Source: Hevea brasiliensis (Eukaryota; Streptophyta; Magnoliopsida; Malpighiales; Euphorbiaceae). From it: 64,000 bases of DNA. Below the pieces are notes generated by a model. The model was not told the DNA's origin. It worked only from the letters and a program-made list of their open reading frames with translations, and did no database searches. Shown here piece after piece: positions 1-11,473 of this stretch. A program made the translations under genes and the position numbers. The stretch is from assembly GCF_030052815.1 (NCBI RefSeq), contig NC_079498.1, positions 76,370,992 through 76,434,991 on the forward strand, in the 5' to 3' direction. Position 1 is the first letter of the stretch. The number at the start of each line of letters is the position of its first letter.

Positions 1-1799
1 AAGAGGAATTATCTGACACATGATTTGGAGCTTGCAGCCATTGTGTTTACTCTTAAGATCTGGAGGCACTATTTGTATGGGGAGAAGTGCTACATCTACA
101 TAGATCATAAGAGTTTGAAGTATTTGGGCACCCAGAAAGAGTTGAATTTGAGACAGAGGAGATGGTTAGAGTTGATAAAAGACTATGATTGTCTAATAGA
201 CTATCAACCAGGGAAAGCTAATGTTGTGGCTGACGCCCTAAGTCACAAGACTATGGCAAGTCTACAGGTTACTCCTTTGTCTTTGGTACATGAGTTGAGA
301 TCATTACATGCCAGTTTAGAGATTAATGATGATGGGCAGACAGCAGTTGCATGGCATGTACAGCCAGTGTTAATTGATCAGATCATAATAGCTGCTCAGA
401 ATGATGAAAGGTATCATAAGCTGTTGGAAGAAGTCCGGCAGGGCAAAAAACCAGAGTTCTCAATCAGAAAGGATGGTTTACTGCTACACCAGGGCAGAAT
501 GTGTATTCCTAATGATGTTGATTTGAGGCAGATGATTTTGAAGGAAGCACATGAGTCTCCTTTTGCCATGCACCCTGGTGGTACAAAAATGTATAGAGGG
601 CTAAAGGAGCATTACTGGTGGATGGGTATGAAGAGAGATGTGGCAGAGTTTGTATCTAAATACCTGACTTGTCAGCAAGTAAAGCAGAGCATCAAGTACC
701 CACTGGGTTGTTACATCCACTACCAGTGCCAGAATGGAAATGGGAGATGATAACAATGGATTTTGTAATCGGACTTCTAAAGACACAAAAGAGTCATGAT
801 GCAGTATGGGTCATTGTTGACAGACTGACCAAGTCTGCTCATTTTCTGCCAATTCGAATGGACTACAGTTTGGACAGATTGGCCAGGTTGTACATTGATG
901 AGATTGTGAAACTTCATGGAGTGCTAGTATCCATTGTATCAGACAGAGATCCTAGGTTCACTTCTAGATTCTGGGGTAGTCTTCAAAGAGCCCTAGGAAC
1001 TAGATTGAACTTCAGTACTGCATTCCACCCACAGACAGATAGCCAGTCTGAGAGGGTAATTCATATCTTGGAAGACATGCTACGGGCTTGTGTGATTGAG
1101 TTTGAGGGTAGCTGGGATACACACTTGCCTTTGATTGAGTTTGCTTACAACAACAGCTACCAATCAAGCATTGGGATGCCTCCATATAAAACTTTGTATG
1201 GTAGAAAATGTAGAACCCCGTTGTGTTGGGATGACGTGGGTGAAAGAAAGATGATTGGACCCGAAATTGTCCAGCAAACTGAGGAGAAGATCAGGGTGAT
1301 CAAAGATCGACTTAAAGCTGCATCAGACCGTCAGAAGTCCTATATTGATTTGAAAAGAAGGGATATTGAGTATGCAGTGGGTGAGAAAGTTTTCCTCAAG
1401 GTTTCTCCTTGGAAGAGGATTATGAGATTCGGTAGAAAGGGGAAACTAAGTCCTCGTTTTATCGGGCCATATGAGGTATTAGAAAGAGTGGGTCCTTTGG
1501 CTTATCGTTTGGCACTACCTCCAGAGTTGGAGATGATACATAACGTCTTCCATGTGTCTATGTTGAGGAGGTATCGATCAGACCCATCTCATGTACTACC
1601 TGTAGAAGAATTTAAAGTGAATCCAAACCTCACATATGAAGAAGAACCCATAAAGATTCTGGCTTATGAGGTGAAGCACCTACGGAACAAGCAGATACCG
1701 TTAGTAAAAGTGCTGTGGAACCATCATTCGGGCCAGGAGGCTACTTGGGAACGAGAGGAGGACATGAGGAGACAACACCCACAGCTGTTCAGAGATTGA
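1..1799 (+). pseudogene. Tekay-type pol, 3' part: RNase H, integrase, chromodomain-like tail (frameshifted)
   Basis: This is the 3' part of a Ty3/gypsy polyprotein, and its reading frame is already open at base 1. It encodes the C-terminal half of RNase H (DLELAAI, then [10 protein letters not shown] with the catalytic Asp, then VADAL), an H-H-C-C integrase zinc domain (about 565-690) and the integrase core. The core triad is present as Asp at 759, Asp at 942 and Glu at 1050, which gives the expected D-D-35-E spacing. The tail (about 1440-1790) holds the GPYEV block and a chromodomain-like segment ending in EATWE. One missing G near 684, by comparison with 24530-24540, shifts the frame, so the protein continues in another frame from about 690 and stops at 1797-1799. 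Otherwise the integrase reads well. It is followed by a polypurine tract and an LTR. The Tekay/Del assignment rests on overall sequence and LTR style. Confidence 0.93.
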
Positions 1800-1830
1800 T
1801 ACCAGGTAAAATTTCGAGACGAAATTTATT

Positions 1831-1844
1831 TAAGGGGGGAGAAT
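1831..1844 (+). other. Polypurine tract of the first Tekay element
   Basis: A purine run (TAAGGGGGGAGAAT) lies directly before the LTR and about 30 bases after the pol stop. It would prime plus-strand DNA synthesis. The same tract precedes the LTRs at 25760 and 36616, and in antisense the one at 42443. Confidence 0.85.
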
Positions 1845-2017
1845 TATAACACCCCTATTTGTATAGCCTGGTATATTTCACTGTTCCGGTGACCGGTGTC
1901 GGTCCGGACAATTAAGGGGATTAGAACCATACTTAAGACAACTAGAGAAACCATAAACACAAATAATTAGTAATGTTGAATTAGTTAAGTATAAATAAGA
2001 AAAACAGAACATAAGAA

Positions 2018-2065
2018 GTTAAACGAGCCGAGAGTCACAGCGATGGGTGACCTCCTCGGGAACGA
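2018..2065 (+). promoter_or_regulatory. 5S rRNA-like block in LTR
   Basis: The block holds GTTAAACGAGCC, then GATGGGTGACCTCCTCGGGA. Plant 5S rRNA has GTTAAGCGTGC (box A) and GATGGGTGACCTCCTGGGAA (box C). The spacing between the two parts is 24 bases here against 31 in 5S rRNA. Equivalent blocks occur in most Tekay LTRs of the window. Pol III activity is not shown by the sequence. Confidence 0.6.
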
Positions 2066-3329
2066 CTGCGAAGTCGATTTAAACTCAAATTTCGAACCGT
2101 AAAATGTAACGCTGCGGTCCTTAGGACCCTTATGAACACAATGGAAAAGAGAAAATCATGAAAAAGAACTGTTAAGCTAGTCAAATAATTAGGTCAGGGA
2201 GCCGGAAGAAATATGGAATTATTTGCAAACCGGGATGAACCGGTGAGGGGCAATTTGGTTAATTGACCCCGAGAGCTGACTCCTGACCTAACTGTCAAAT
2301 AAAATCAGAGAAAAGAAAATTTTGGAATTGAGAATTAAATTAAAGAACTAATAGAAAAATAGAAAAAAAAGAGAAAAATGAAAAAGTAAAAAGGTGATGA
2401 CATCATGCATGACCTCATGCATGATGCCATAAATAAATAAATTAATTTAATTAATTAATTAGGTTTTTGTGGTCTTCCATAAACCAAAATAGATAAAAGA
2501 AAATAAAAGAAAAAAAAAATTCATTTTAGCTCTTCTTCTTCCTTTGTGCCGCCCCACCTCCTCCCAAGTTCCTCCATGAATTTTCTTCATTTAAGCTTAC
2601 ACTTAAGCTTAAATTCCTTCACTTAATCTTCATAACTCCCCTAAAAACCTTACTAGAGTTTGCAATCTCAACTTAAGAACAAGAAAGAAAGAAAAAAGGA
2701 GGAGAAAAATTGAAGATTTGGTATTAAAGTTGAGGTAAGTGTATCAATTTAAAAGTTGAGATTTGAATGTTATGTTTTGGTTTGAATTAGCTTGTAATAT
2801 GTTTAAAACGAAAAGAAAAAGATTGTGAGGACCATTACTGAAATTTTGGCCTGGTTGAAGGGAGTATGATTTTTTATGGTTTGATGGATTTAAATGAGTT
2901 TATGGACCTCCATTAGTTGATTGATTATGGTTGATAGCTTTGAATTTAGTTAATTGCAACAATTAAGTGAGTTAGGGTTTTGGGACTTAGGGTTTGTGAA
3001 CTAAAAATATAAGAAATGAGTAAATGGTATCTTTGACCTATTGTGAAGTGAAATAATGGTCAATTATGACCAAATGAGTTGTGTGGGAATGGTAGGAAAT
3101 TAAGTTAAATTAGGAGGTTGTATGGTCATGCTGCTGGCAGCATGACCAAGTCAACTTTGAAGGACCAAAACGGAGATTTTACAAGTCCAATTGATATGGT
3201 ACCAATTGGGGATGAAAATAGACATAAAATTACACAATTTTCATTTAGGAACCATGCCCAAAAAGTGACCAAAACTTAGTGAACCAATTTACCAAAGTTG
3301 GATAAGAGCAGTCTGCCACTGTACAAACT

Positions 3330-3361
3330 GACCAAATGAACAGTGTTTGTTCATTTGGTCA
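3330..3361. repeat. Inverted repeat inside LTR
   Basis: GACCAAATGAACA is followed after about five bases by its reverse complement TGTTCATTTGGTC. This would form a 13-bp stem in DNA or RNA. Shifted or decayed versions occur at about 6515 (antisense), 19246, 27220 and 32250. Confidence 0.7.
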
Positions 3362-4608
3362 TAACTCAAGCTAGGCAGGTCAAATTGACCTGAAATTTTA
3401 CCAGTGGTTAGATGAAATATAGACCTAAAACTTTCATGAAGAGCAAAAGTCCAAATTCTGCCAGCAACCAAGCCATTTGGCCACCCCAAGTTGGTGACCC
3501 AAATCTTCCAGTACCAAACTTTGCCCAGAAAATCTGGGTTATTTTCCATCCAGCAGCCCTGATTCAAAGGGCCATAACTTGAGCTACAAAACTCCAATTG
3601 GAGTGATCCAAAAATGAGAATAAACTTAAGACAATAAGGAACATTTTCTATGAAGGAAGGTTTGCCAAATTCCTACAGTAGATTAACCAATGAAACAGTG
3701 CAACTTGGAGCACTAAAACTGAAAATTTGACAATTTGGCCAAAAGGACTTAAACTTTGAGAAAATGACCAAAACCAATAAATTTAATGATCAAAATGTGG
3801 TATGTGGGTGAAGTTGGAGTGCCCATACCTATTAGCCTTAAAAAGTCAATAATTTGACTTGAATAGTGTAGTGAATAGTAACCCAAAACACAAAAACTTT
3901 GAGAACGTCGAAATTAGCACATTAAAGCTAAGTAAAAATAAAGTGAAATTTATTTTTGGATTTATGCTAAGTTATGGTACTGAAACACTGTGAAATTGTG
4001 TGTTTCAGCTGAAAAAGACTTGGAAACTCGAAGAGACTGAGTCAAGGCCTAAAGGCGACTCACGTCAGGTCTGTGCACAATAATTCTTGTTTAAATGTTT
4101 TATTCGCAAAAATTTGACTTCTGTGATTAATTATGTACTGTGTTGCCATTTTATAATCGCAAATATGACTTTGGAAATTGATTAGATTTTTCATAACTTA
4201 TTTGAATAAATTGTTTTGAATTGATTTTATGTTCACACTTAGCATGACAGTATCACATTATTCCTCCTCCATTTATAGGGTTGAGATCGTTTATTTTCCT
4301 CCCTCTCTGGCTTGCCAGTTGAGGTTGAGATCGGATGAGTACTCATTAGCTAGCTAGCCACCTCCCTCATTGATTTTGATTAATGGGGTTGTAGATTGCT
4401 TTGTCGTGGTGTACAACACGGCATTGATCGGAAATTTTGTGTCATGGCTTAAGTTGTGTATGATTTTGGCAACACTGTGTTTAATGAATTATTTGACTAA
4501 ATGGTGTTATTATGAGCTCTGATATTTGTGAAATGTGATTGAGAAATATTTAAATTGTGTTTTGGTAATGAATGATTATGTATCATATTTTAAATTTTTA
4601 TTGTGCAC

Positions 4609-4632
4609 CACTGAGTATTTTTATACTCAGTG
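4609..4632 (+). other. Conserved LTR hairpin (10-bp perfect stem)
   Basis: The core is CTGAGTAT-TTTT-ATACTCAG, and two further pairs extend it on each side. It lies about 0.7 kb before the LTR end, directly upstream of a pyrimidine stretch and CAG. Other LTR copies keep the stem with different paired bases (see findings). Confidence 0.8.
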
Positions 4633-5311
4633 ATAGCTATTTCTTTGTCATGCAGATAAGAGCAAGGAAAAAGCAGCAGAGTGAGCTGCTATCGAATTGT
4701 GGACCACATCGATCATTTTGTACGGGTATTATTTTATACTCTTGTAGATAATTTTGATGTAAATATAGAAATGTTGTATGTATCAATGTAAGTTGAGCAG
4801 TTGTAAATAAATTGTAATAATATTATTTTGGATTTCCTTCCGTAAATTTAATATCTGTACATATGAATTTCATGATTTATGCCTTGTGAATGAAGCATTA
4901 AATATTTTGAGATGATGAATTTTGATTTGTATTGTGGAAATTACTTTGAAGTGATTGAATTGAGTTGATTGAGATTTATTGGAGGTTGGGAGATGTGAAA
5001 AATTTTTGGAAGTGTTTTTCTCAGGTATTTGAAGAACTGTTTTCTCTAATTACAAACGGAACTCTGTCAAAATTTTTAGAAAATTTGTGGCAAAATTAAA
5101 ATGGACAAAAATTTTTACTAGTATTTAAACTTTGGATAAATGGTTTTAATTCCTACCAAAATGCTCTCCACTTCCAAAATATAAGAAAATTATTTTAAAA
5201 TCCCTTGCAGGGTACTTAATGAGTTATCGGTAGGTGAAGTTCGGTAGTTCATTAAGTTTTCTACGGGATCATGTTATGCTTTACGGAGGGGTAAGGTGTG
5301 ACATGTTTTAG

Positions 5312-5323
5312 TGGTATGAGAGC
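5312..5323 (+). other. Primer binding site (tRNA-Met type, one mismatch)
   Basis: TGGTATGAGAGC lies 8 bases after the LTR end. It matches the usual TGGTATCAGAGC of the other elements with one change. It marks the start of a second internal region after the LTR at 1845-5303. Confidence 0.85.
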
Positions 5324-5492
5324 ATAGTTTTTCAATAAATTTTGACTATGTGTATGAACATTTTATTGATAAGTACAACTGCTCAAGTGTCTTAAATTGA
5401 TACATATGACATATTTACATCATGAATATGCATTAACGGAGGTCAACCTCCTTGTGTTTGATCTCAGGAAGTAGAAAATTTGAGAAAACGGA

Positions 5493-6330
5493 ATGGAAGG
5501 AGGAGATCATTCCGAAGAACAATCTGTTGAGGCTGAGGTTCAAGGGGAAGCCCCAAGACTCGAGCGTGAGTGGGTCGACCACTCCGGCTCTGCTCGGCCA
5601 CCGCGATTTCTGCTCAATTTATGCAATGGATGGCTGCGTTCTTCCAGCAAATGGCGGGTAATGTGCCACCCCAAGCTCAGATGCCAGTACCTGTAGCACA
5701 AACACAGCTCTCAACTTGGCAATATGAAAAACTGATGAAATTTGGGGCCACTGAGTTTAAAGGCACTGTGGATCCACTGGAGGCAGAACAGTGGTTGGAA
5801 AGAATGGAACGAGTTTACAGAAAATTGCAGTGTACGGAAGAGATGAAGTTCGAGTATTCTATTTCCTTGTTACAAGGGGATGCATATGGATGGTGGAAGA
5901 CCATCCCCCACAGCCTGGTTGAGCCACCTGTGCTGACATGGGCAGACTTCCTGAGGGAATTCAGGCAGAAATGGGTTCCTGATGCATATGTAGATAAGAA
6001 ATTGCAAGAATTCCTGAGTTTGAAACAAGGGGACCGAACCATAGCAGAGTATGAGAGAGACTTCTCAAGGCTAAGCCACTATGCTGGAAGCTTAGTCTCC
6101 ACCCCCAGAGACAGATGCAAGATGTTTGAGTCCGGGCTAAGGCCAAGTCTGAGGATGCAAGTTGTGGGTTTCAGACATCAGAATTTCGCTGAATTGATCT
6201 CACAGGCCCTGGAACTGGAAAGGATAGAATCAGAAGGGGCAGTGAAGAAGGGTCCTCAAGAGAAAACTGAAAAGACTACGGGGCAAGCATCTGAAAGTGG
6301 TTCTGGGAAGAGGAAACAGTTTGGGGGATC
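5493..6330 (+). pseudogene. Tekay-type gag, truncated before the zinc knuckle
   Basis: This would encode the capsid/nucleocapsid precursor. The ATG at 5493 begins MEGGDHSEEQ, like the MEEGDRSVDQ start of element E at 52247. The frame shifts between about 5560 and 5650. The capsid-type domain then follows (KFGATEFKGTVDPLEAEQWL, the LLQGDAYGWW motif, then AEYERDFSRLSHYA). It runs to a charged KKGPQEKTEK stretch and stops being gag near 6330, where the sequence turns into an antisense LTR. The CCHC zinc knuckle and all of pol are absent. A leader of about 190 bases separates it from the primer site. Confidence 0.9.
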
Positions 6331-8038
6331 TAGCTCCACTTGGAGTGTTGTAGCTCAAGTTATAGCCTAAATAGCATAACTAGCTGGGTTACAATTTTTC
6401 CGGAATTTCTGGGCAGAATTTGAGTTTTTTTTCTTCATGAAAGTTGTAGGGCAATGTCTTAGCTTTCTATTGGTCTAAAATTTAGGTTAATTGGACCTTT
6501 TTACACTGTGTTATGACCAAATGAATGAATACTGTTTATTTGGTCATTTTGCCCAGGCAGAATGTAAGTCACCCAGATTTGGTCAATTTTTAGGGCATCC
6601 TATGTTTAGTTTCTGGACAGAGTTCCTTCATTAAAATTGTGCCATTATGTGTCTAATTTCATGTCCAATTGGCCTTGCACCAATTAAACCTACACAACCC
6701 AAGTTATAGCTGCCCAAACAAGCTATACTCACATCCAAATCTGCAGGGCACTCAAGGCAGCACACCTGACCTCAAATCACAAGCTACCATTCACTTCAAT
6801 TCCTCATTATACTTAGCCAAATGGTCACTAATTGACCATTAGAACTTCTATTTACCAACACATAAGCAAAATCCCAAGTTTTCCCCCAAACCCTAACTCC
6901 AACAACTTCAATGCTTCATATACATGCAATCAATAAGTTAAGGCATCAAGTTCATATTCAATGGCAGCCATGTACAGCTATAATTCATTCAAATTAAAGG
7001 AACCCTAATGTACCCTAAGGCTGCCAAAATTTGGTGGAATTTAGCCATGCAAAATTTATTTAAATTAGTTTGGTTTCATACTCAATTCATATTCTCCATG
7101 ATGTACACACAAAGTAATTAAGACTAATTAGCACTAACCTCGATTTAGCTAATACCCAAAGCTTGAGAACTCCTCTTTTTCTCTTTCTTTTTGCTGCCCA
7201 AGACTTGCTCTTGGTATAAGGGTAAATATTTGTGAAGGGAAGCTAGGGTTTTGAGGTGATTTAGTGGGTTAACCAAAGCTCCATCAAAGCTTTCATGGAA
7301 GTTCTCCTCTCTCTCTCTCTCTCAAGCAATTTTGGCTGCCAAGGTTGAAGATGGTTATTGATTTTTTTCTTTTTGTTTTTATCTTATTTTATTTTTATCC
7401 CTTTAGTCATTTTGTTATTATTTTATTTTTATCCCTTTAGTCATTTTGTTAAGTTGTGATTGGGTGGAAATATTTTAATTACATAGGCATGAGGTCATAA
7501 TTCCCTATTTAACTCATTTTCTCTTCTTTTCTTTTCTACTCATTTTTAATTTAATTTTTAGCAATATTTATTCATATTATGTCATAATAATTATTTATTC
7601 AACTGGACAAGTTGGCTAAAAATCATCTCTGAAGACGAAATGACCAAAATGCCCTCCATTTGGCTTATTGAGCTAAAATCGTCTGCACCGATTGAAAAAT
7701 TTTTCTAAGCCTTTTCTTCACATTCTAATGCCATAGAAATCTCAATGACTCTTTTCTGGAGTCCCAAAAATTATTTCATGAATTTTTCCCTGGGTTTAGG
7801 GCTTCTAGCTGTAAAAACTGCAACTTCCAACTAGGTTATCCATCACTAGGGCACCGGCTCATTTAACTTAGTTGTATTTTATTTCTAAAATTTTTCCTAA
7901 ATTTTTCTTATTAGTATTTGAATTATTTATGAATCTTCACTCTAGTCTACATATTTTTCTAGACATTCTAGCTGTCCGAACCAACACTGGTCACTAGAAC
8001 AGTAGAATGTACAAAATTGCTACAGTGAGGATGTTACA
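6331..8038 (-). mobile_element. Antisense Tekay LTR fragment (family C-like, first 1.7 kb)
   Basis: Read on the minus strand, this starts TGTAACATCC at 8038, followed by a GTACATTCTACTG-like block, and matches about the first 1.7 kb of the element C LTRs (for example 25760-27460). It breaks off at the junction with gag near 6330. A 5S-like block lies at about 7822-7868 and a CT microsatellite at about 7304-7323. A 34-bp stretch is tandemly duplicated at about 7382-7450. I could not find target-site duplications. Confidence 0.82.
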
Positions 8039-8761
8039 CACACTCTCTCTCTCTTTGGTTCGGCCAAGATGATGAATGGATGGCTGATGGCTTTTGTTTT
8101 TTTTGTTTCTTTTTTTATCCTATTTTAAGTTTATTTTTATCCCTTTTTATTAGTTTGTCAAATGGTGATTGGGTGGAAACTTTTTATTACATCATGTGTG
8201 CATTATGCATATGTCATAATTCCATTAAATTTCTATTTTCTTTTCTTCCTTCTTTCATTCATTTTTAATTAAATTTTTAGTAATATTTATTTACATTTTA
8301 TGTCATATAAATTATTTACTTAATTGGACAAGTTAGCCAAAAATCATCTCTGAAGACGAAATGACTAAAATGCCCTTCGTTTGGCTTAAGAAACCAAAAC
8401 TGTTTGTACCAATTAATAAAATTTTGGAAGCATTTTCTTGGATTTCTAATGCTGTCGAAACCTCAATGACTCTTCTCTAGAGTCCAAAAATTATTTCATG
8501 AATTTTCTCCCGAGTTTAGGGCTTCTAGCTACGAAGACCGCAACTTTCCACTGGGTTACCCATCGCTAGGGCACCGGCTCCTTTAACTTGGTTGTATTTT
8601 ATTTTTAAAATTTTTCCTAAATTTTTATTATTATTATTTGAGTTATTTATGACTCCTCACTCTAGTCTAAATATTTTTTTTTCTGACGTTCTAGCTGTCC
8701 GGACTGACACTGGTCACTGGAACAGTAGAATGTACGGGATTGCTACAGTGAAGGTGGTACA
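8039..8761 (-). mobile_element. Second antisense LTR start fragment (family C-like, 0.7 kb)
   Basis: This is a second, diverged copy of the first 0.7 kb of a family C-like LTR on the minus strand, starting at 8761. It runs through a 5S-like block (about 8541-8588) to a CT microsatellite at 8041-8054, where it abuts the previous fragment. It differs clearly from 7305-8038, so it is not a simple local duplication. Small open frames inside it are low-complexity and not credible genes. Confidence 0.75.
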
Positions 8762-8864
8762 CATGAGCACCCAAATAACTTTAGATCAATCCAAATTTGA
8801 TCCAATCACACAATTAAACCTCATATTCAATCCTAATGGAAAATATAGTGGCTCTGATACCAAT
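8762..8864 (-). mobile_element. Leader and primer site of an antisense copia element
   Basis: GCTCTGATACCA at 8851-8862 is the minus-strand primer site TGGTATCAGAGC. It lies two bases from the LTR at 8865. Only about 90 bases of the internal leader remain before the antisense LTR fragment at 8761 interrupts it. Confidence 0.8.
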
Positions 8865-10970
8865 TGAAGGAGTGGCAGTGTGATTATTGGACATTAGAAC
8901 CTTGAATTTCAAAAATTATTTCTAAGGTTACATGCACCATACCAAGTTTCTTATGAACCTAATCAATTTTCAATGTCCAATTGCATACCAAAACATATTT
9001 TAGCATGCATTAAAATTTCATTTGCCATTAAAGATTATGAATTAATATTTAATTCAATCAAACCCTAACTAAAAGAGGGATTTTAGATACTAACCTATTG
9101 ATGCACAATTGATGCAATCTTAGGATGCTCTTAGGACCCCAAATGTTGTCCCTCTAGCTTGTCCACCACAAGCACACCAAGAAGCAACTATGGCAGCCCC
9201 AAACTTTGTCTCTCAAGCTTTTCCAACCATTTGAAGATGGGGTTTAGTGCTTTAATGAAGGTTAATGGATATTTAGGACACTAGAAACCTTTTCTAGCAA
9301 TTCTAACTCAAAGAAAACAAGGGTTTCTTCTTTGAATCAAGTGAGAAAAGAAGAGAGGAGATGATCACACCATGTTGTCGTCCAACATTAGAGAGAAAAG
9401 AGAGGTGGGCTGATTTTTCTTTATAAGCTCTCTTTATATACTTAGGTCAAACCCTGACTCCCTTGCCACATGTCACCACAAGATCTCATGTTCTTATTAT
9501 TTGATTTAATCTTAGGAAGCCATGTGTCAAGCTCCATTTAAATCATAACATGTGGTCTTCCATCATAGGAAGACAAGTGGCAAGATCATATGGTGCCACA
9601 TGTCACCATCTCATGGTGCCACATGTCACTATGTGAAAAGACCAATTTGCCCTTATTCTTTAATTTGAGTTCTCAACAAAAAATTATAATTTCTCATCTT
9701 TAAATCAATTTATATCAAATATAAATTAATTAATTAATCTCCATTAATTAATTTCTTATAATTAAATTCATATTTAATCAAATTAAATATAAATTTAATT
9801 TATACTATACATCTAATAACCTAGATTTGGTTTCAAGTCATGCTAGGGACTTTGCAATCTTATTACAAATCAAATCTCTTTAATTAATGAATTAAACTCT
9901 TTAATTAATCAATTAAATCAAATTTTAAATAGTGATTAACTTGTGTAGATGTATGACTTGCTAGGCTCATTACTTATTGGCAGTGAGAAATGATATTAAC
10001 TCTTAATATCATTAGAACTCTTTCTTACCATAAATGATTTCTCTAAATCATTTCAGGCATCTCATAGACCATGGTTGACACCTAGCATCGTATGCCATGG
10101 CCACCCAATCAGTAATAAGGAATACCTTAAATGAACCTTTGATCATATGTTACCATGCACTAGAATCTCTCCATTACAAAATCCCAATTCGAGTTGGAGT
10201 CATGGTTAATGTCAAACCCCATTTGCTATAAACATTATGTTCTCTTTTAATTCCAGTTCTTAATTAATTAGATTTTTTTGTCAGAAACACTTTTCTGACT
10301 AAATCTATCCATCCAGGCCAGGAACTTGAAATATCAAGAACAATTAAATGAACATAGGATTTTATCTCTATTTACTTAGGGTAACAGATTCCATATTGAT
10401 CAACACCTATCTCCATATGTAACTAGTAGGAGCCAACACATGCCCATATACCCATACACAGTATAAGTATGAAAGCAGTATCAAACTCAAACCACCTATA
10501 TACAAGATAACTGTGTTATCTAAGGTTTAAAGATTATATGCACTGATATGATATATGACAATGCATTAACAAGAGTAAACTCCATGTGCTTGTCATATGC
10601 ATCACTGGTTCAGCCGACTTATCATGTATAAGTGCCTATCATGTTTGTTATGTGGCATAAGACTCACCACTCCATCTTATTTATATCTCATATAAATACC
10701 TTGAGAACAAACATGATTACAATCTTTCTGGATAAGTCATGTCCTTTGTGAAGTATCCTCGATTGTGAACCAATTTATGATACTTTGTGCTAAAAACACT
10801 GTCATTCATATTCTTAACAACTTAAGAATAAAATTTCTAACAAAATATCAATGGACCTTTTCTATTACACATAAATATATTATGTAAACGGAAAAGTGAA
10901 ATTGCCTTTTATTAATAAAATATGTACAAGATACATACAAAATGATATGCTCTAAGGCATACTACTCACA
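8865..10970 (-). mobile_element. Antisense Ty1/copia-type LTR (2.1 kb)
   Basis: The segment has TG...CA ends (TGAAGGAGTGG to CATACTACTCACA) and a tRNA-Met primer site just outside its left end, so on the minus strand it is a 5' LTR. A minus-strand TATA-like TATATAAAGAG lies near 9429-9440. It is inserted in a SIRE-like copia gene, whose coding sequence resumes right at 10971. The possible duplication CTTGT (10971-10975) has no partner because the rest of the element is missing. Assignment to copia rests on LTR style and is less sure than its identity as an LTR. Confidence 0.75.
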
Positions 10971-11468
10971 CTTGTAATGTTTCAAAAAGAGTTTTGATTA
11001 TACTTAATTTGAAGAAAACTCTTTATGAGCTATGGAATGGCAAGAAACCTAAAGTAGGTTATTTAAGAGTTTTTAGTTGTAAATGCTTCATTTTGAATAC
11101 CAAGGATAATTTAGATAAATTTGGCTCCAAAACTGATGAAGGTATATTCTTGGGGTACTCTACATCTAGTAAAACATATAGAGTCTTCAATAAGAGATCC
11201 TTAGTTGTTGAGGAGTCAATGCATATTGTGTTTGATGAAGCTAACCCCTTTAGTTCTGGAAAGGATATTTCTTGTGATGATGATGTTGTAAGTAACCTTG
11301 ATGAGATGACCCTTAGAGATCCTCAATCTAGTGGAAATCAATATCAACTCAAGGAAAATCCCTTAAAGGATTTAGGAGATGATGAGGTTGAGCTTTAAGA
11401 GCAACAAGGTCAATTAGGTCCATATCAAGGGGTTTAATAAGACCTACCCCAAGATTAGACCTTCAAGT
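10971..11468 (+). pseudogene. SIRE-type copia pol, integrase C-terminal part (first piece)
   Basis: The frame is open from about 10972. It encodes YELWNGKKP, then CKCFILNTKDNLDKFGSK, DEGIFLGYS and a VFDEANPF segment. These are hallmarks of the integrase C-terminal region of SIRE-type Ty1/copia elements. Stops appear from 11396 onward, so it is dead. The sequence is cut at 11468 by the solo LTR with TSD AGGAT and resumes at 30466. The N-terminal integrase, gag and protease are not in the window. Confidence 0.87.
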
Positions 11469-11473
11469 AGGAT
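11469..11473 (+). repeat. Target-site duplication AGGAT (left copy)
   Basis: AGGAT directly precedes the LTR start at 11474. The second copy is at 30461-30465, directly after the LTR end. This marks 11474-30460 as a single insertion into the copia gene. Confidence 0.93.

Larger units (their letters stand above)
1845..5303 (+). mobile_element. Tekay-type LTR (family A), 3' LTR of one unit and 5' LTR of the next
   Basis: This long terminal repeat of 3459 bp starts TATAACACCC (TGTAACACCC with G to A) and ends GGTGTGACA. Both ends match the family A LTRs at 30754 and 36616. Internal landmarks shared with other LTRs here are the CCGGTGACCGGTGTCGG block near the start, a 5S-like block (2018-2065), several inverted repeats, the GTCGTGGTGTACAACACG near-palindrome (about 4411) and a perfect hairpin (4609-4632). 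A pol 3' end with a polypurine tract precedes it and a primer site with gag follows it, so it joins two internal regions. Confidence 0.9.

Noticed and set aside
3289..3597. Minus-strand open frame of 102 codons
   Set aside because: It lies within a sense LTR, has no family resemblance, and the equivalent LTR positions in other copies are not open.
8080..8268. Hydrophobic 62-codon open frame resembling a membrane peptide
   Set aside because: It is the translation of a T-rich low-complexity stretch of an antisense LTR, with no related frame conserved in other copies.
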